From: Microbacterium tenebrionis
GTDB taxonomy: Bacteria > Actinomycetota > Actinomycetes > Actinomycetales > Microbacteriaceae
NCBI RefSeq assembly: GCF_903645325.1
Contig: NZ_CAHJXQ010000005.1
Span: 98,089 to 162,088 of the forward strand
Direction: 5' to 3'
Length of the DNA: 64,000 bases
Every line of letters starts with the position of its first letter. The stretch's first letter is position 1. Both the position numbers and the translations under genes were made by a program. Of the stretch, positions 41,954 through 50,379 are shown in pieces. Under the pieces are notes generated by a model. That model saw only the letters and a program-made list of their open reading frames with translations. It did no database searches and was not told the DNA's origin.

Positions 41954-42916
41954 TCAAGCGACGTCGCCGCCGATCGGTGCGCGAAGGGGAGACGCCTTTG
42001 CGCGCTCGGCATCCCGCCGAGCATCCGCTGCATCGTTGCGCTGTGCAGCCCGACGGCGCGACAGCATCCCGAGCAGCGACGACGGGTAGTCCCCCGGCGT
42101 GCCGAGCGCCGCCGTCACGCGGTCGAGGAACACGGCCAGCAGCACGACGCCGAGGCCCGCCTCGACGCCCTTGCCGATGTTGACCGTCGAGATCGCCTCG
42201 ACGACGAGCTTTCCGAGACCGTCGGCACCGGCCATGCCGGCGATGACGGCCATCGACAGGGCGAGCATGATCACCTGGTTGATGCCGGCCATGATCGTCG
42301 GCATCGCGAGCGGAAGCTGGATGCCGCGCAGGATCTGCCCCGGCGTCGCGCCGAACGCGTGTCCGGCCTCGACGGTCTCGGAGTCGACGCCGCGGATGCC
42401 GAGCTCGGTCATGCGCACGCCCGGAGGCAGCGCGAAGATCACCGTGGCGACGAGGCCCGGCACGACGCCGATGCTGAAGAACACGATCGCCGGGATCAGG
42501 TACACGAACGCCGGCATGGTCTGCATGAAGTCGAGCAGCGGCTTGAGGATCATGCGCACGGTGTCGTTGCGCGCCGACCAGATGCCGAGCGGGATCGCGA
42601 TGATCACGGCGACGAGGGCCGCCACGATCACCAGCGCCAGCGTCTGCATGGCCGCGACCCACAGCCCCATGCTGAGGATCAGCAGGAACGAGACGACCGT
42701 GCCGATCGCCATCCAGATCGAGCGGACCGCCCACGCGATGAGCGCGGCGATGATGATCACGACGACCAGCGGCGTGCCGGTGAGGATGTCGGTGAGCCCG
42801 TCGACGAGGAACCGGACGATGAAGGCGATGAAGTCGAGCAGGCCCTCGAGGTTGTCCTTGATCCAGTCGACGCCGGCCTTGACCCACTCTCCGAGCGGAA
42901 TGCGGAAACCGTCCAT
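41954..42916 (-). CDS. opuAB: Glycine betaine ABC transporter permease
   Basis: A 320-aa ProW/OpuAB-type permease. After an amphipathic N terminus (FRIPLGEWVKAGVDWIKDNLEGLLDFI) come about seven helices; the EAA-type loop is EAGHAFGATPGQILRGIQLPLAMPTIMAGINQ. The ATG shares one base with the ATPase stop (TGATG), so translation is coupled. The C-terminal cytoplasmic tail is basic. It forms the membrane channel of the importer. Confidence 0.9.
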   Translation of the reverse strand: MDGFRIPLGEWVKAGVDWIKDNLEGLLDFIAFIVRFLVDGLTDILTGTPLVVVIIIAALIAWAVRSIWMAIGTVVSFLLILSMGLWVAAMQTLALVIVAALVAVIIAIPLGIWSARNDTVRMILKPLLDFMQTMPAFVYLIPAIVFFSIGVVPGLVATVIFALPPGVRMTELGIRGVDSETVEAGHAFGATPGQILRGIQLPLAMPTIMAGINQVIMLALSMAVIAGMAGADGLGKLVVEAISTVNIGKGVEAGLGVVLLAVFLDRVTAALGTPGDYPSSLLGMLSRRRAAQRNDAADARRDAERAKASPLRAPIGGDVA

Positions 42917-44217
42917 CAGCGCACCTCCTCCTCGGTCGCGGCGGCTTCGCCGGTGGCGGCATCCGCCTCTCCGAGCACGGCGTCGATCTCAGCCTGCGGA
43001 ACCGGCAGGTGCGGCAGGGTGATCTCCTCGGTCGAGTTCGGGCCGGGGCCGAGTGCGGCCAGCAGGGTGATGCGCGGGATGACGCCGACAAGGCGCCCCT
43101 CGGCATCCACCACGGCGAGCGGCAGCGGCGACTCCACGGCGGGCACGAACAGGTTCATGAGGACCTCGTCCTCGGAGACCGACTGCGGCACGGGCTTGAT
43201 GACCGAGCCGAGCGCCGCCTCGCCCTTTCGGACGAGCTTGACGGCATCCCGGTCGGTGACCATGCCGAGGAGCTTCCGGTCCTTGCCGGTGACGTACGCG
43301 GCCGACATGTACGCATCGCGCATCTGGCGCAGCGCCGTGCGGGGGCCGGCCGACTCGGCGACGACGGGGCGCGGGCGCTCCATGACGTTGGATGCCGTGA
43401 GCACGCGTGCACGGTCAACGTCCTGCACGAACTGCTCGACGTAGTCGTTGGCGGGGTCGGTGAGGATGTCCTCGGGGGTGCCGATCTGCACGATGCGGCC
43501 GTCGCGCATCACGGCGATGCGGTCGCCGAGGAACATGGCCTCGTTGAGGTCGTGGGTGATGAAGACGATGGTCTTCTGCAGCTTCTCCTGCAGCTCCACC
43601 AGCTGCTCCTGCATCTCGCGGCGGATCAGCGGATCGAGGGCACTGAACGCCTCGTCCATGAGCAGGATCTCGGTGTCTGCGGCGAGCGCACGGGCGATAC
43701 CGACGCGCTGCTGCATGCCACCGGAGAGCTCGCTGGGCAGCTTGTCGCCCCAGCCGTCGAGCCCGACCATCGCGAGCACCTCATCTGCCTTCGCGCGGCG
43801 CGCGGTCTTGCTGACGCCCTTCAGCTCGAGCGGGTAGGCGACGTTGTCGGCGACCGTGCGGTGCGGCAGCAGCGCGAAGTGCTGGAACACCATCGACACG
43901 TTGTCGCGGCGGATCTCGCGCAGGCGGGATGCCGGGACGCCGGCGATCTCGTCGCCGCCGACCACGACGGAGCCGTCTGTGATGTCGTGCAGCCCGTTGA
44001 GCATGCGGATGATGGTGGACTTGCCCGAGCCGGACAGGCCCATGATGACGAAGATCTCGCCCTTGTTGACGGTGAAGCTCGCGTCGATGACGGCAGCGGT
44101 TCCGGCATCCTGCACGTCGGTACGGGACGCTCCGGACTTCAGCTTCTGGACTGCCTGCTTCGGATTCCGTCCGAAGACTTTGAAAAGATGGCGCGCTTCA
44201 AGTGCGGTTTCGGTCAC
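42916..44217 (-). CDS. opuAA: Glycine betaine ABC transporter ATPase with CBS domains
   Basis: A 433-aa ABC ATPase of the ProV/OpuAA type. Walker A is GLSGSGKST, the Q-loop [12 protein letters not shown], the signature [15 protein letters not shown], Walker [14 protein letters not shown] and the switch His in [11 protein letters not shown] tandem CBS pair follows (about 290-400; [43 protein letters not shown]), the osmotic/ionic-strength sensor of this class. The GTG at 44217 follows GGGGGA and fits the usual family N terminus. It is the first gene of the operon. The C terminus is Ala/Glu-rich. Confidence 0.9.
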   Translation of the reverse strand: MTETALEARHLFKVFGRNPKQAVQKLKSGASRTDVQDAGTAAVIDASFTVNKGEIFVIMGLSGSGKSTIIRMLNGLHDITDGSVVVGGDEIAGVPASRLREIRRDNVSMVFQHFALLPHRTVADNVAYPLELKGVSKTARRAKADEVLAMVGLDGWGDKLPSELSGGMQQRVGIARALAADTEILLMDEAFSALDPLIRREMQEQLVELQEKLQKTIVFITHDLNEAMFLGDRIAVMRDGRIVQIGTPEDILTDPANDYVEQFVQDVDRARVLTASNVMERPRPVVAESAGPRTALRQMRDAYMSAAYVTGKDRKLLGMVTDRDAVKLVRKGEAALGSVIKPVPQSVSEDEVLMNLFVPAVESPLPLAVVDAEGRLVGVIPRITLLAALGPGPNSTEEITLPHLPVPQAEIDAVLGEADAATGEAAATEEEVR

Positions 44218-44455
44218 ATTTCCCCCGCGGCCGCCGATTATTCGGGTCTCGGAAGCCGGCTTCGATTTGCGCCCGGGTGATGTTCGCATGACCGTTTCGA
44301 CAAGCTGCGCTGGCGGCGCTGACGGCGGGTTTCGGCCCCACCGCACGAACATCGACCATACGTCCACGCCTCTTCGCAGCACAGCACATTCGAAAGAAGG
44401 ACGCGGCCGCGGACTGGTCCCAGACCAAAAGGCCTGCATTTCAACGTAACAACTC

Positions 44456-44480
44456 TGTCGACCTTTGTCTAATGTCGACA
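44456..44480. promoter_or_regulatory. Inverted repeat in the leader of the betaine operon
   Basis: TGTCGAC and GTCGACA, 11 bases apart, lie about 240 bases before the ATPase start and 20 before the end of the methyltransferase gene. The gap 44218-44500 holds no other supported gene. It may be an operator or part of the promoter of the operon. Confidence 0.35.
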
Positions 44481-44500
44481 ATCTGCGGAGCAGACAGAAG

Positions 44501-45763
44501 TCAGCGTCGGATGCTGCGCGTCACGGTGAACTTGGGGGTGCGGTGCAGCTGCTCGGTGGGCCCGACGAGCTTGCTGAGTTCCGGCTTGTAGCCGAGGTGC
44601 GAGTTGTAGACGGTGAGCAGCTCGCCGCCGGGCTTGAGGATGCGGGCGGCGGCCTCGAAGAGCTTCGTCGCCGCTCCCGCGTGGATGCTCGCGCCGAGAT
44701 GGAACGGCGGGTTCAGCAGAATGAGATCTACGGACTGATCGGGGATTTCCGAACCCGCATCGTCGTGGATGACTTGGGCGTCGATGCCGTTCGCGGCAAA
44801 GGTGGCTCGGGCGGATGCCACGGCCGCGGCCGAGCGGTCAGTGGCGATCACCCGGGCACCGGGGTGCGTCAGCGCGTAGGTGGCGGCGAGGATGCCGGTG
44901 CCGCAGCCGAGATCGACGACGCTTATCGGACGTGGAGAGTCCGATCCCTGACGCTTCGACAGGCTCAGCGGTCGAAGGGGCGGACGCCCCAGCACCTCGA
45001 GCAGCACGCGCGTGCCGATGTCGAGCTTCGCTCCGGCGAATGCGCCGCCGTGCGCGACGATCGCGAGCGGGCGGTCGAGCCCCGGAACCGAGAGGGATGC
45101 CGACACCGGATACGGCGGCTGCGCCGGAGCATCTCGGACTCCGCTCGCCACGATGAGCCGCGACTTCCGCTCCGCGCGCTGCGGTTGCACGGTCTCGAAG
45201 CTCCGCCCGAGCACCTCGTTCTGCGTCAGCGTCATGTACTTCACGCGCCCGCCGGCGATCAGCGTGACGCCCGGCGCCGCCCACCGCGCGACGGCATCCG
45301 CGATCTCCTCGAGCTCGGCGAGGGACTTCGGCAGCTGCAGCAGCACGAGCCGCGCGCCCGTCAGCAGGGCGGGCCCGAGTTCGCACTCCACGAACGCCGG
45401 CCCGTCGGTGCCGATTCCCAGACGAGCAGCGCCCGTGTCTGCGCGCTGCTCGTCGACACGCCGTTCTTCCCCCGCATCGTGTGAGACTCGGGACGGCCGC
45501 CCGAGCCCGAGCGCCTCGGCGTTGCGGGCGAGTGCCCGGCGCCCGGTCGCGAGGTCCTGGTGCACACGGATACCGCGCATGCCGGCATCCGTCAGGGCCA
45601 GCGTGATCGCTCCGTACTCGTCGCCGATCACAGCGATCTCCTCGCCCGGGAGTCCGGCGGCGAGCGCGGTACGGACGAGGAGCTCGTCCGTGGCATCCCA
45701 CGCCTGCAGATTCGGCGCCTCGACATCGGGGAAGCGGCTCAGCGCGGCGTAGGAGAAGTCCAC
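44501..45763 (-). CDS. RsmC/RlmG-like rRNA guanine-N2 methyltransferase
   Basis: A 420-aa class I SAM methyltransferase of the RsmC/RlmG group, which modifies guanine N2 in rRNA. The N-terminal half is the degenerate methyltransferase-like domain; the C-terminal half (about 260-420) is catalytic, with [16 protein letters not shown] (SAM site), [16 protein letters not shown] and the substrate motif [28 protein letters not shown] element is embedded between the two halves and encodes [11 protein letters not shown]. The GTG start at 45763 has TACGCT six bases upstream, so the message is probably leaderless. RsmC versus RlmG cannot be decided. Confidence 0.82.
   Translation of the reverse strand: MDFSYAALSRFPDVEAPNLQAWDATDELLVRTALAAGLPGEEIAVIGDEYGAITLALTDAGMRGIRVHQDLATGRRALARNAEALGLGRPSRVSHDAGEERRVDEQRADTGAARLGIGTDGPAFVECELGPALLTGARLVLLQLPKSLAELEEIADAVARWAAPGVTLIAGGRVKYMTLTQNEVLGRSFETVQPQRAERKSRLIVASGVRDAPAQPPYPVSASLSVPGLDRPLAIVAHGGAFAGAKLDIGTRVLLEVLGRPPLRPLSLSKRQGSDSPRPISVVDLGCGTGILAATYALTHPGARVIATDRSAAAVASARATFAANGIDAQVIHDDAGSEIPDQSVDLILLNPPFHLGASIHAGAATKLFEAAARILKPGGELLTVYNSHLGYKPELSKLVGPTEQLHRTPKFTVTRSIRR
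44955..44969 (+). repeat. Dispersed CTTCGACAGGCTCAG element inside the methyltransferase gene
   Basis: Exact 15-base core, in frame within the inter-domain linker, where it adds the peptide SLSKR on the minus strand. Confidence 0.65.
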
Positions 45764-45769
45764 CTCCCC

Positions 45770-45775
45770 AGCGTA
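45770..45775 (-). promoter_or_regulatory. Leaderless -10 element TACGCT of the methyltransferase gene
   Basis: On the minus strand TACGCT, six bases (GGGGAG), then the GTG at 45763. Confidence 0.5.
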
Positions 45776-45855
45776 GGTTCAGCGCCTCTTGACAGCTACT
45801 GAACGGCGACCTCCGCGGCTGACGCCCGCACCCTCTCCGGCCCCCCTTTCCCCCC

Positions 45856-45941
45856 GGGCACAACTTCGGATCCGGCATCCGACACGCCGGTGCGCACGGC
45901 GCCGGCCCGGCGCGTCGCGTCCCAAATCCGAAGTTGTGCCC
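45856..45941. repeat. 86-bp inverted-repeat element, GCACAACTTCGGA family
   Basis: Outer 16-bp arms GGGCACAACTTCGGAT (45856-45871) and their complement (45926-45941) are perfect. An inner pair, GACACGCCGG and CCGGCGCGTC, has one mismatch. The element sits in the gap before the GntR gene and resembles the one at 48961-49042. Confidence 0.75.
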
Positions 45942-45956
45942 GTGCGCGACGAGGGC

Positions 45957-46009
45957 TTGACACGTTCCAGGTTTAGTGGTTCATTGGTCGAGTAACTAAC
46001 CACCTAACC
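45957..46009 (+). promoter_or_regulatory. GntR promoter with inverted-repeat operator
   Basis: A TTGACA -35 (45957-45962) is followed by GGTTTAGTGGTT (45970-45981) and AACCACCTAACC (45998-46009), which pair at 10 of 12 positions across 16 bases. The arms surround the -10 region, as expected for an autoregulated YtrA-type operon. GCGGAGG follows as ribosome site. Confidence 0.55.
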
Positions 46010-46021
46010 CGCGGAGGCACC

Positions 46022-46408
46022 GTGATCGAAGAAGGCAAAGCGCTCTTCATCCAGATCGCCGAGCAGATCGAGGACCAGATCCTCGACGGTTCGCTGACCG
46101 AGGAGTCCAAGGCGCCCTCGACCAACGAGCTCGCCGCCTTCTACCGCATCAACCCCGCCACCGCCGCCAAGGGAGTCGCCATGCTCACCGACAAGGGCGT
46201 GCTGTACAAGCAGCGCGGCATCGGCATGTTCGTCGCCACCGGCGCACGACAGTCGCTGCTCACCGAACGGCGATCCGCCTTCGCCGACCGCTACATCGAC
46301 CCCCTGCTCGCCGAGGCCCGAACGCTCGGGCTCGGCGCCGACGACCTGGCCGCCCTGCTGCGCGAACGCGCAGTCGCGGCATCCGCATCAGAAGGGAACC
46401 CCGCATGA
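46022..46408 (+). CDS. GntR-family regulator, YtrA subfamily
   Basis: A 128-aa YtrA-type GntR regulator: a winged HTH (FIQIAEQIEDQILDGSLTEESKAPSTNELAAFYRINPATAAKGVAMLTDKGVLYKQRGIGMFV) followed only by a short helical dimerisation tail, as is usual for this subfamily. It is coupled to an ABC ATPase gene (ATGA overlap) and a permease, the classical YtrA-ABC arrangement, and an inverted repeat covers its promoter. It probably represses the operon until cell-envelope stress. Confidence 0.88.
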   Translation: MIEEGKALFIQIAEQIEDQILDGSLTEESKAPSTNELAAFYRINPATAAKGVAMLTDKGVLYKQRGIGMFVATGARQSLLTERRSAFADRYIDPLLAEARTLGLGADDLAALLRERAVAASASEGNPA

Positions 46409-47316
46409 CCGCCGTCATCGAGGTGCAGAACCTCACCAAGCGCTACAAGGACACCGAGGCGCTCGCAGGCGTCTCGCTCAGCATCCAGCGCGGCGCCATC
46501 TACGGCCTGCTCGGACGCAACGGCGCCGGCAAGACCACGCTCATGTCGATCCTCACCGCACAGAACTTCGCCACCTCCGGCGAGGCGCGGGTGTTCGGCG
46601 AGAGCCCGTACGAGAACCCGCGGGTGCTGAGCCGGATGTGCTTCGTCCGCGAGAGCCAGAAGTACCCCGACGACGCGACGCCCCGACACGCCTTCGCAGC
46701 GGCGCGGCTGTTCTTCGCGAACTGGGACCAGGCGCTCGCCGACCGCCTCATCGAGGACTTCCAGCTGCCCATGAAGCAGACCATCAAGAAGCTCTCGCGC
46801 GGCCAGCTCTCGGCCGTGGGAGTCATCATCGGTCTGGCATCCCGGGCCGAGGTGACGTTCTTCGACGAGCCGTACCTCGGACTCGACGCCGTCGCCCGGC
46901 AGATCTTCTACGACCGCCTCATCGAGGACTACGCCGAGCACCCCCGCACGATCATCCTCTCGTCGCACCTGATCGACGAGGTCGCGAACCTCATCGAGCG
47001 CGTCATCGTGATCGACAAGGGCCGGATCCTCCTAGACGAGGAGACGGATGCCGTGCGCGACCGCGCCGTGACCGTCGTCGGCGACGCGGCGAAGGTCGAT
47101 GCCTGGGCCGCCGGCCGCGAGGTCCTCCACCGCGATGAGCTCGGCCACGTGGCATCCGTCACGGTGCTCGGCCATCTGACCGCCGAAGAGCGGGCGGAGG
47201 TCGCGGCATCCGGCCTCGATCTCGCCCCCGTCTCGCTCCAGCAGCTCATCGTCCGCCTCACGCAGAAAGCCGGCGCCTCGTCCGAGAGCGCCGCCGACAC
47301 CCAGGAGGTCCGCTGA
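46405..47316 (+). CDS. ABC transporter ATPase (YtrB-like)
   Basis: A 303-aa ABC ATPase. Walker A is GRNGAGKTT; the signature is altered to LSRGQLSAVGVIIGLA; Walker B is VTFFDEPYLGLD; the switch His is in SSHLIDEVA. A C-terminal domain of about 80 residues follows, as in exporters of the CcmA/YtrB type. It overlaps the regulator by four bases and the permease by one. It probably powers the membrane protein encoded next; substrate unknown, envelope-related export or antibiotic response is plausible. Confidence 0.88.
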   Translation: MTAVIEVQNLTKRYKDTEALAGVSLSIQRGAIYGLLGRNGAGKTTLMSILTAQNFATSGEARVFGESPYENPRVLSRMCFVRESQKYPDDATPRHAFAAARLFFANWDQALADRLIEDFQLPMKQTIKKLSRGQLSAVGVIIGLASRAEVTFFDEPYLGLDAVARQIFYDRLIEDYAEHPRTIILSSHLIDEVANLIERVIVIDKGRILLDEETDAVRDRAVTVVGDAAKVDAWAAGREVLHRDELGHVASVTVLGHLTAEERAEVAASGLDLAPVSLQQLIVRLTQKAGASSESAADTQEVR

Positions 47317-48002
47317 TGTCCCGCACGCTGAACGTGATCCGCCTGCAACTGATCAACAAGCAGACCTTCATCTGGGTGCCGCTGATCGTCCTCGCATCCG
47401 CCGTGCTCGTGTCGGTGCTCATCTACGCGATGATCCCGACCTCCGGGCCCAAGTACGGCGGCGGAGGCCAGGCGCCGCTCTGGGTGTTCTTCGCTGTGGG
47501 CCTGTCGGCCATGACCATGACCTTCCCGTTCTCGCAGGCCATGAGCGTCACCCGGCGCGAGTTCTTCCTCGGCACCCTCATCACCGCGGTGCTCGCCAGC
47601 GCCTTCATGGGCGTGCTGTTCCTCATCGGCGGCGGCATCGAGATGCTGACGAACGGCTACGGCGTGAACGGCTACGTGTTCCATCTGCCGTGGCTGTGGG
47701 AGGCGGGCCCGTTCGGAGCCTTCATCGTCTACTTCGCGCTCGCGCTGTTCTTCTTCGTCGTCGGCTTCACGGGTGCGACGGTGTACAAGCGCTGGGGACC
47801 GGTCGTCCTGACGGTCGCGTCGCTCGCGCTGGCGCTCGTCCTCGTCGGGCTCGCCTTCCTCGTGACCCGCCTGGAGATGTGGGAGCAGGTGTGGGCCGGC
47901 ATCCTCGATCTCGGCGCCCTGGGCCTGGCGCTGTGGGGACTGGTCGTGGTCGCCCTGCTCTCGGTCGTGTCGTTCCTCGCGTTCCGGAGGGCGACGCCGT
48001 AG
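47316..48002 (+). CDS. ABC transporter membrane subunit
   Basis: A 228-aa membrane protein with six predicted helices (FIWVPLIVLASAVLVSVLIYAM; PLWVFFAVGLSAMTMTFPFSQAM; FFLGTLITAVLASAFMGVLFLIGG; FGAFIVYFALALFFFVVGF; VLTVASLALALVLVGLAFLV; GALGLALWGLVVVALLSVVSFLAF). No large extracellular domain. The ATG shares a base with the stop of the ATPase gene. It is the membrane partner of the YtrB-like ATPase. Confidence 0.85.
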   Translation: MSRTLNVIRLQLINKQTFIWVPLIVLASAVLVSVLIYAMIPTSGPKYGGGGQAPLWVFFAVGLSAMTMTFPFSQAMSVTRREFFLGTLITAVLASAFMGVLFLIGGGIEMLTNGYGVNGYVFHLPWLWEAGPFGAFIVYFALALFFFVVGFTGATVYKRWGPVVLTVASLALALVLVGLAFLVTRLEMWEQVWAGILDLGALGLALWGLVVVALLSVVSFLAFRRATP

Positions 48003-48011
48003 GACTCTGTT

Positions 48012-48092
48012 CACAACTCCTCAGGAATCGGCCCGATCGCGCAGGCCAGTGCCGCGACCGGGCCGATTTCACGCCTTCTCCGAGGAGTTGTG
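48012..48092. repeat. 81-bp nested inverted repeat
   Basis: Outer arms CACAACTCCTC (48012-48022) and GAGGAGTTGTG (48082-48092) and inner arms AATCGGCCCG (48026-48035) and CGGGCCGATT (48059-48068) are both perfect. It follows the ABC operon and may act as terminator; in length and GTTGTG arm it recalls the elements at 45856 and 48961. Confidence 0.65.
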
Positions 48093-48116
48093 GACCCTGC
48101 TCGTGCCGCGCCGCCC

Positions 48117-48308
48117 TCAGATCGTGTCGTCGGCGGCGATGATCTCGAGGCTCCAGAAGCGCGAGACGGGGTCTTGCGGGTCGTGCGCCTCGGTGATCTC
48201 GCCGATCGCCAGATTGACTCGGCGGATCATCTCCACGAACTCGGCCTCGGTCAGCCGCAGATTGCGCTGCGAGAACCCACCGTGCGCCGCGGGGTCGCGT
48301 CCGGAGAC
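48117..48308 (-). pseudogene. HTH regulator, 3' remnant
   Basis: On the minus strand about 63 codons read GRDPAAHGGFSQRNLRLTEAEF, then a helical tail (VEMIRRVNLAIGEITEAHDP) and end SRFWSLEIIAADDTI with a stop at 48117. This is the C-terminal part of an ArsR-type winged-helix regulator; the HTH half and start are missing, and an in-frame stop lies just upstream. It faces away from the truncated transporter at 48366. Confidence 0.6.
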
Positions 48309-48365
48309 CTACTCCCCCGCCCAGACAGCACCTCGTCCTCAACCGGCTCCTCCGGGGAGCCAACC

Positions 48366-48938
48366 CGCCACGCGACGATCATCAACCTCGGCTTCAGCGT
48401 CGCGATGACGACCGTCATCTACGCGCTGAAGCAGCAGGGTCACTCGCCTGTGACGATCGGATTCCTCGCGACCGCCGCCGGTGTCGCCATGCTCGTCGGA
48501 GCCCTTTTCACGCCGCTCATCGTCTTGCGCGTGCGCGCCGGAGTCGTCATCATCGGCGGCCTCGCGGTCTCGGCCATCGGGGTGTTCGCGCTGATTCCGG
48601 TGCACGCACCGCTGATGCTCACACTCGTGCTCGCCGGCATCGTCCTCTTCATCCCCGCCGTCAACGCCGTTCTGATGGGCTACTTCACGGTCGCCACTCC
48701 CACCGAGTTGCTGGGCCGCGCCAACAGCGCCTCCGCCGTGCTCGGCATGGGCGCGATGCCGCTCGCACCGCTCGTCGCCGGGGTCGGATTGTCGCTGATC
48801 GGGCGGGAGGCGACTCTGTTCGTCGGCGCCGGCCTGTGCGCCGTCTCGGTGCTGCTCGCGGTCTCGACCGCCGCGCTGCGGGCACTGCCGGCCGAGTCCG
48901 GCTGGTCCGCTCACGCCGCCCAGTCCGCAACGCGCTGA
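48366..48938 (+). pseudogene. MFS transporter, 3' remnant
   Basis: About 190 codons encode only the last six helices of a major facilitator superfamily permease (IINLGFSVAMTTVIYALKQ; TIGFLATAAGVAMLVGALF; VVIIGGLAVSAIGVFALIPVHAPLMLTLVLAGIVLFIPAVNAVLMGYF; PLAPLVAGVGLSLIG; FVGAGLCAVSVLLAV). The N-terminal six helices and the start are lost. With the divergent HTH remnant this shows that a deletion removed both 5' ends and the shared promoter. Confidence 0.7.
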
Positions 48939-48960
48939 CCCGCACGGTGATGGCAACCAT

Positions 48961-49042
48961 GCACAACTTCGGACGGCGCAGAGGACGCGCCGCAGCATCC
49001 GGCCCGCCGTCGGCGTGTCGCGTCTGGGATCCGAAGTTGTGC
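48961..49042. repeat. 82-bp inverted-repeat element, GCACAACTTCGGA family
   Basis: Perfect 13-bp outer arms GCACAACTTCGGA (48961-48973) and TCCGAAGTTGTGC (49030-49042), with inner GACGCGCCG and CGGCGTGTC arms. It shares arms and inner motif with the element at 45856 but differs in the loop. Confidence 0.75.
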
Positions 49043-49071
49043 ACGGCGGCAGGCCGAGGCGGGCGCGATAC

Positions 49072-49102
49072 TTGACCCTGACACTGTGGGAGGCGGTCGA
49101 GT
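49072..49102 (+). promoter_or_regulatory. MerR-type promoter with 19-bp spacer
   Basis: -35 TTGACC (49072-49077) and -10 TCGAGT (49097-49102) are 19 bases apart, the long spacer typical of MerR-controlled promoters. The spacer holds the dyad CCTGACACTGTGGGAGG (six of eight pairs). The ATG at 49109 is six bases beyond the -10. Confidence 0.55.
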
Positions 49103-49108
49103 AGAAGC

Positions 49109-49912
49109 ATGTTGTCCATCGGAGCGTTCGCGCAGATCGGCCAGGTGACCCACCGGATGCTTCGGCACTGGGACACCGCCGGCCTGCTCGTGCCCGCTCA
49201 CGTGGATGAGTTCAGCGGCTACCGCTCGTACGATCCTTCGCAGCTCGCCAGGCTACACCGGATCGTGGCTCTGCGTCAGCTGGGTTTCGGCCTGAATGAC
49301 ATCGCGGTGATCCTCGAGCAGAAGATCGACGCCGAACGCATCGGCGCCCTGCTGCGCGTGCGCCGCGCCGAGGTCGAGGAGGAGCATCGGATCGCAGCCG
49401 ACCGGCTCATCGACGTCGAGCGGAGGCTCCACCTCATCGAGAAGGAGAATCAGATGTCTCAGATCGAAATCATCGACAAGGCTCTTCCCGCCGTCCGCCT
49501 GGCCGGCCGCCGCGCTGTCGTCGCAACGCAGCCCGAGGTCGCCGGCGTCGTCGGGCCTGCGTTCGACGCCATCGCCGACATCATCGGAGACGAGCGGGGC
49601 GCCCTGTCCACCCCGACCGCGCAGTACGACGCCGTCGAGGACGGCATCTCGATCGTCGTCGGGTACGAGTACGCGGGCCCGGCGCGCGACGGATTCGAGG
49701 TCGTCGAGCTTCCGGCCGTGGATGCCGCAGTGTGCGGCATCCACCTCGGATCGATGGCGGGAATCGCCGCCAGCTGGCACGCGATCCACTCGGAGATCGT
49801 GGCGCGCGGCCTCGTGCCGGCGGGACCGTGTCGCGAACTGTACGTGCGCGCCGTCTCCGACGATCAGTCCGACTGGGTCACTGAGCTGCAGCAGCCCGTC
49901 GCGCGCGCCTGA
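49109..49912 (+). CDS. MerR-family regulator with GyrI-like effector domain
   Basis: A 267-aa multidrug-type regulator. Residues 1-70 are the MerR winged HTH (LSIGAFAQIGQVTHRMLRHWDTAGLLVPAHVDEFSGYRSYDPSQLARLHRIVALRQLGFGLNDIAVIL), then a dimerisation coiled coil, then a GyrI-like / SOUL-type ligand domain (about 125-265; RLAGRRAVVATQPEVAGVV... FEVVELPAVDAAVCGIHLGS... CRELYV). BmrR and TipA are relatives. A 19-bp-spaced promoter directly before the gene suggests it activates itself in response to a small lipophilic ligand. Confidence 0.88.
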   Translation: MLSIGAFAQIGQVTHRMLRHWDTAGLLVPAHVDEFSGYRSYDPSQLARLHRIVALRQLGFGLNDIAVILEQKIDAERIGALLRVRRAEVEEEHRIAADRLIDVERRLHLIEKENQMSQIEIIDKALPAVRLAGRRAVVATQPEVAGVVGPAFDAIADIIGDERGALSTPTAQYDAVEDGISIVVGYEYAGPARDGFEVVELPAVDAAVCGIHLGSMAGIAASWHAIHSEIVARGLVPAGPCRELYVRAVSDDQSDWVTELQQPVARA

Positions 49913-49953
49913 TCACGAGAGGCTCGTCGGTCGCCCACCTGTCGCGCTGTCGA

Positions 49954-49995
49954 TTCCTGCTGGCGCTGCGGAAGTCTCTGCCGCGCCAGCAGGAA
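49954..49995. repeat. 13-bp inverted repeat
   Basis: TTCCTGCTGGCGC (49954-49966) and GCGCCAGCAGGAA (49983-49995) pair perfectly across 16 bases. It could terminate transcription from both the MerR gene and the convergent SCO4848-like gene. Its right arm merges into the tandem repeat that follows. Confidence 0.6.
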
Positions 49996-50042
49996 AGAGC
50001 AGCGCGAGCAGGAAAGGGCAGCGGGAGCAGGAAAGAGGAGCG
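49986..50042 (+). repeat. Three tandem 19-bp repeats
   Basis: Units start at 49986, 50005 and 50024 and share nAGCAGGAAAGnGnAGCG with one to three differences. The first unit overlaps the inverted repeat. No gene is supported in 49913-50054. Confidence 0.7.
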
Positions 50043-50054
50043 CGACCCTCTGGT

Positions 50055-50273
50055 CTACAGCGCCCCGGTGAGGGCGGCGATGCCGGCAAGCACCGAGACG
50101 AGCGCGAGCACGAGGGCGACGGCGATGAGCACCGCATGGACCGTGAGGAACGCGGTGGGCTTGCCGGCGGCATCCCGGGCCCTGGGGTCGCGCGCCACCC
50201 GCTTGTAGAACTGGGGCCAGACCACCGCGTTGAAGGCGGCGTTGACGAACAGCAGCACGGCGAGAGCGATCAC
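50055..50273 (-). CDS. SCO4848-family small membrane protein
   Basis: A 72-aa protein of the actinobacterial SCO4848 family with two hydrophobic helices (ALAVLLFVNAAFNAVVW and FLTVHAVLIAVALVLALVSVLAGI) separated by a basic loop with the family-like WPQFYKRVARDPRA segment. The GTG start at 50273 has TACGCT exactly six bases upstream. Function unknown; probably a conserved membrane component. Confidence 0.75.
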   Translation of the reverse strand: MIALAVLLFVNAAFNAVVWPQFYKRVARDPRARDAAGKPTAFLTVHAVLIAVALVLALVSVLAGIAALTGAL

Positions 50274-50279
50274 CCCTCC

Positions 50280-50285
50280 AGCGTA
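50280..50285 (-). promoter_or_regulatory. Leaderless -10 element TACGCT of the SCO4848-like gene
   Basis: On the minus strand TACGCT, six bases (GGAGGG), then the GTG at 50273. Confidence 0.5.
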
Positions 50286-50318
50286 GGCGCCCGCGCCGGC
50301 CCGTCGAGCCCGGGCTGA

Positions 50319-50353
50319 GATCCGAAGTTGTGCGCGGGGAGGAAGTTGTGCAC
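50319..50353. repeat. Partial GAAGTTGTGC repeat copies
   Basis: Two same-orientation half-elements, GATCCGAAGTTGTGC and GGAAGTTGTGCACGG, lie side by side near the ROK gene stop. They match one arm of the inverted-repeat family at 45856 and 48961; the opposite arm is missing. Confidence 0.5.
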
Positions 50354-50379
50354 GGCGAAGGTGAGGCGGGTGAAGGCGC

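Noticed and set aside
49986..50042. CRISPR-like array
   Set aside because: Only three contiguous 19-bp units without spacers and no cas genes.
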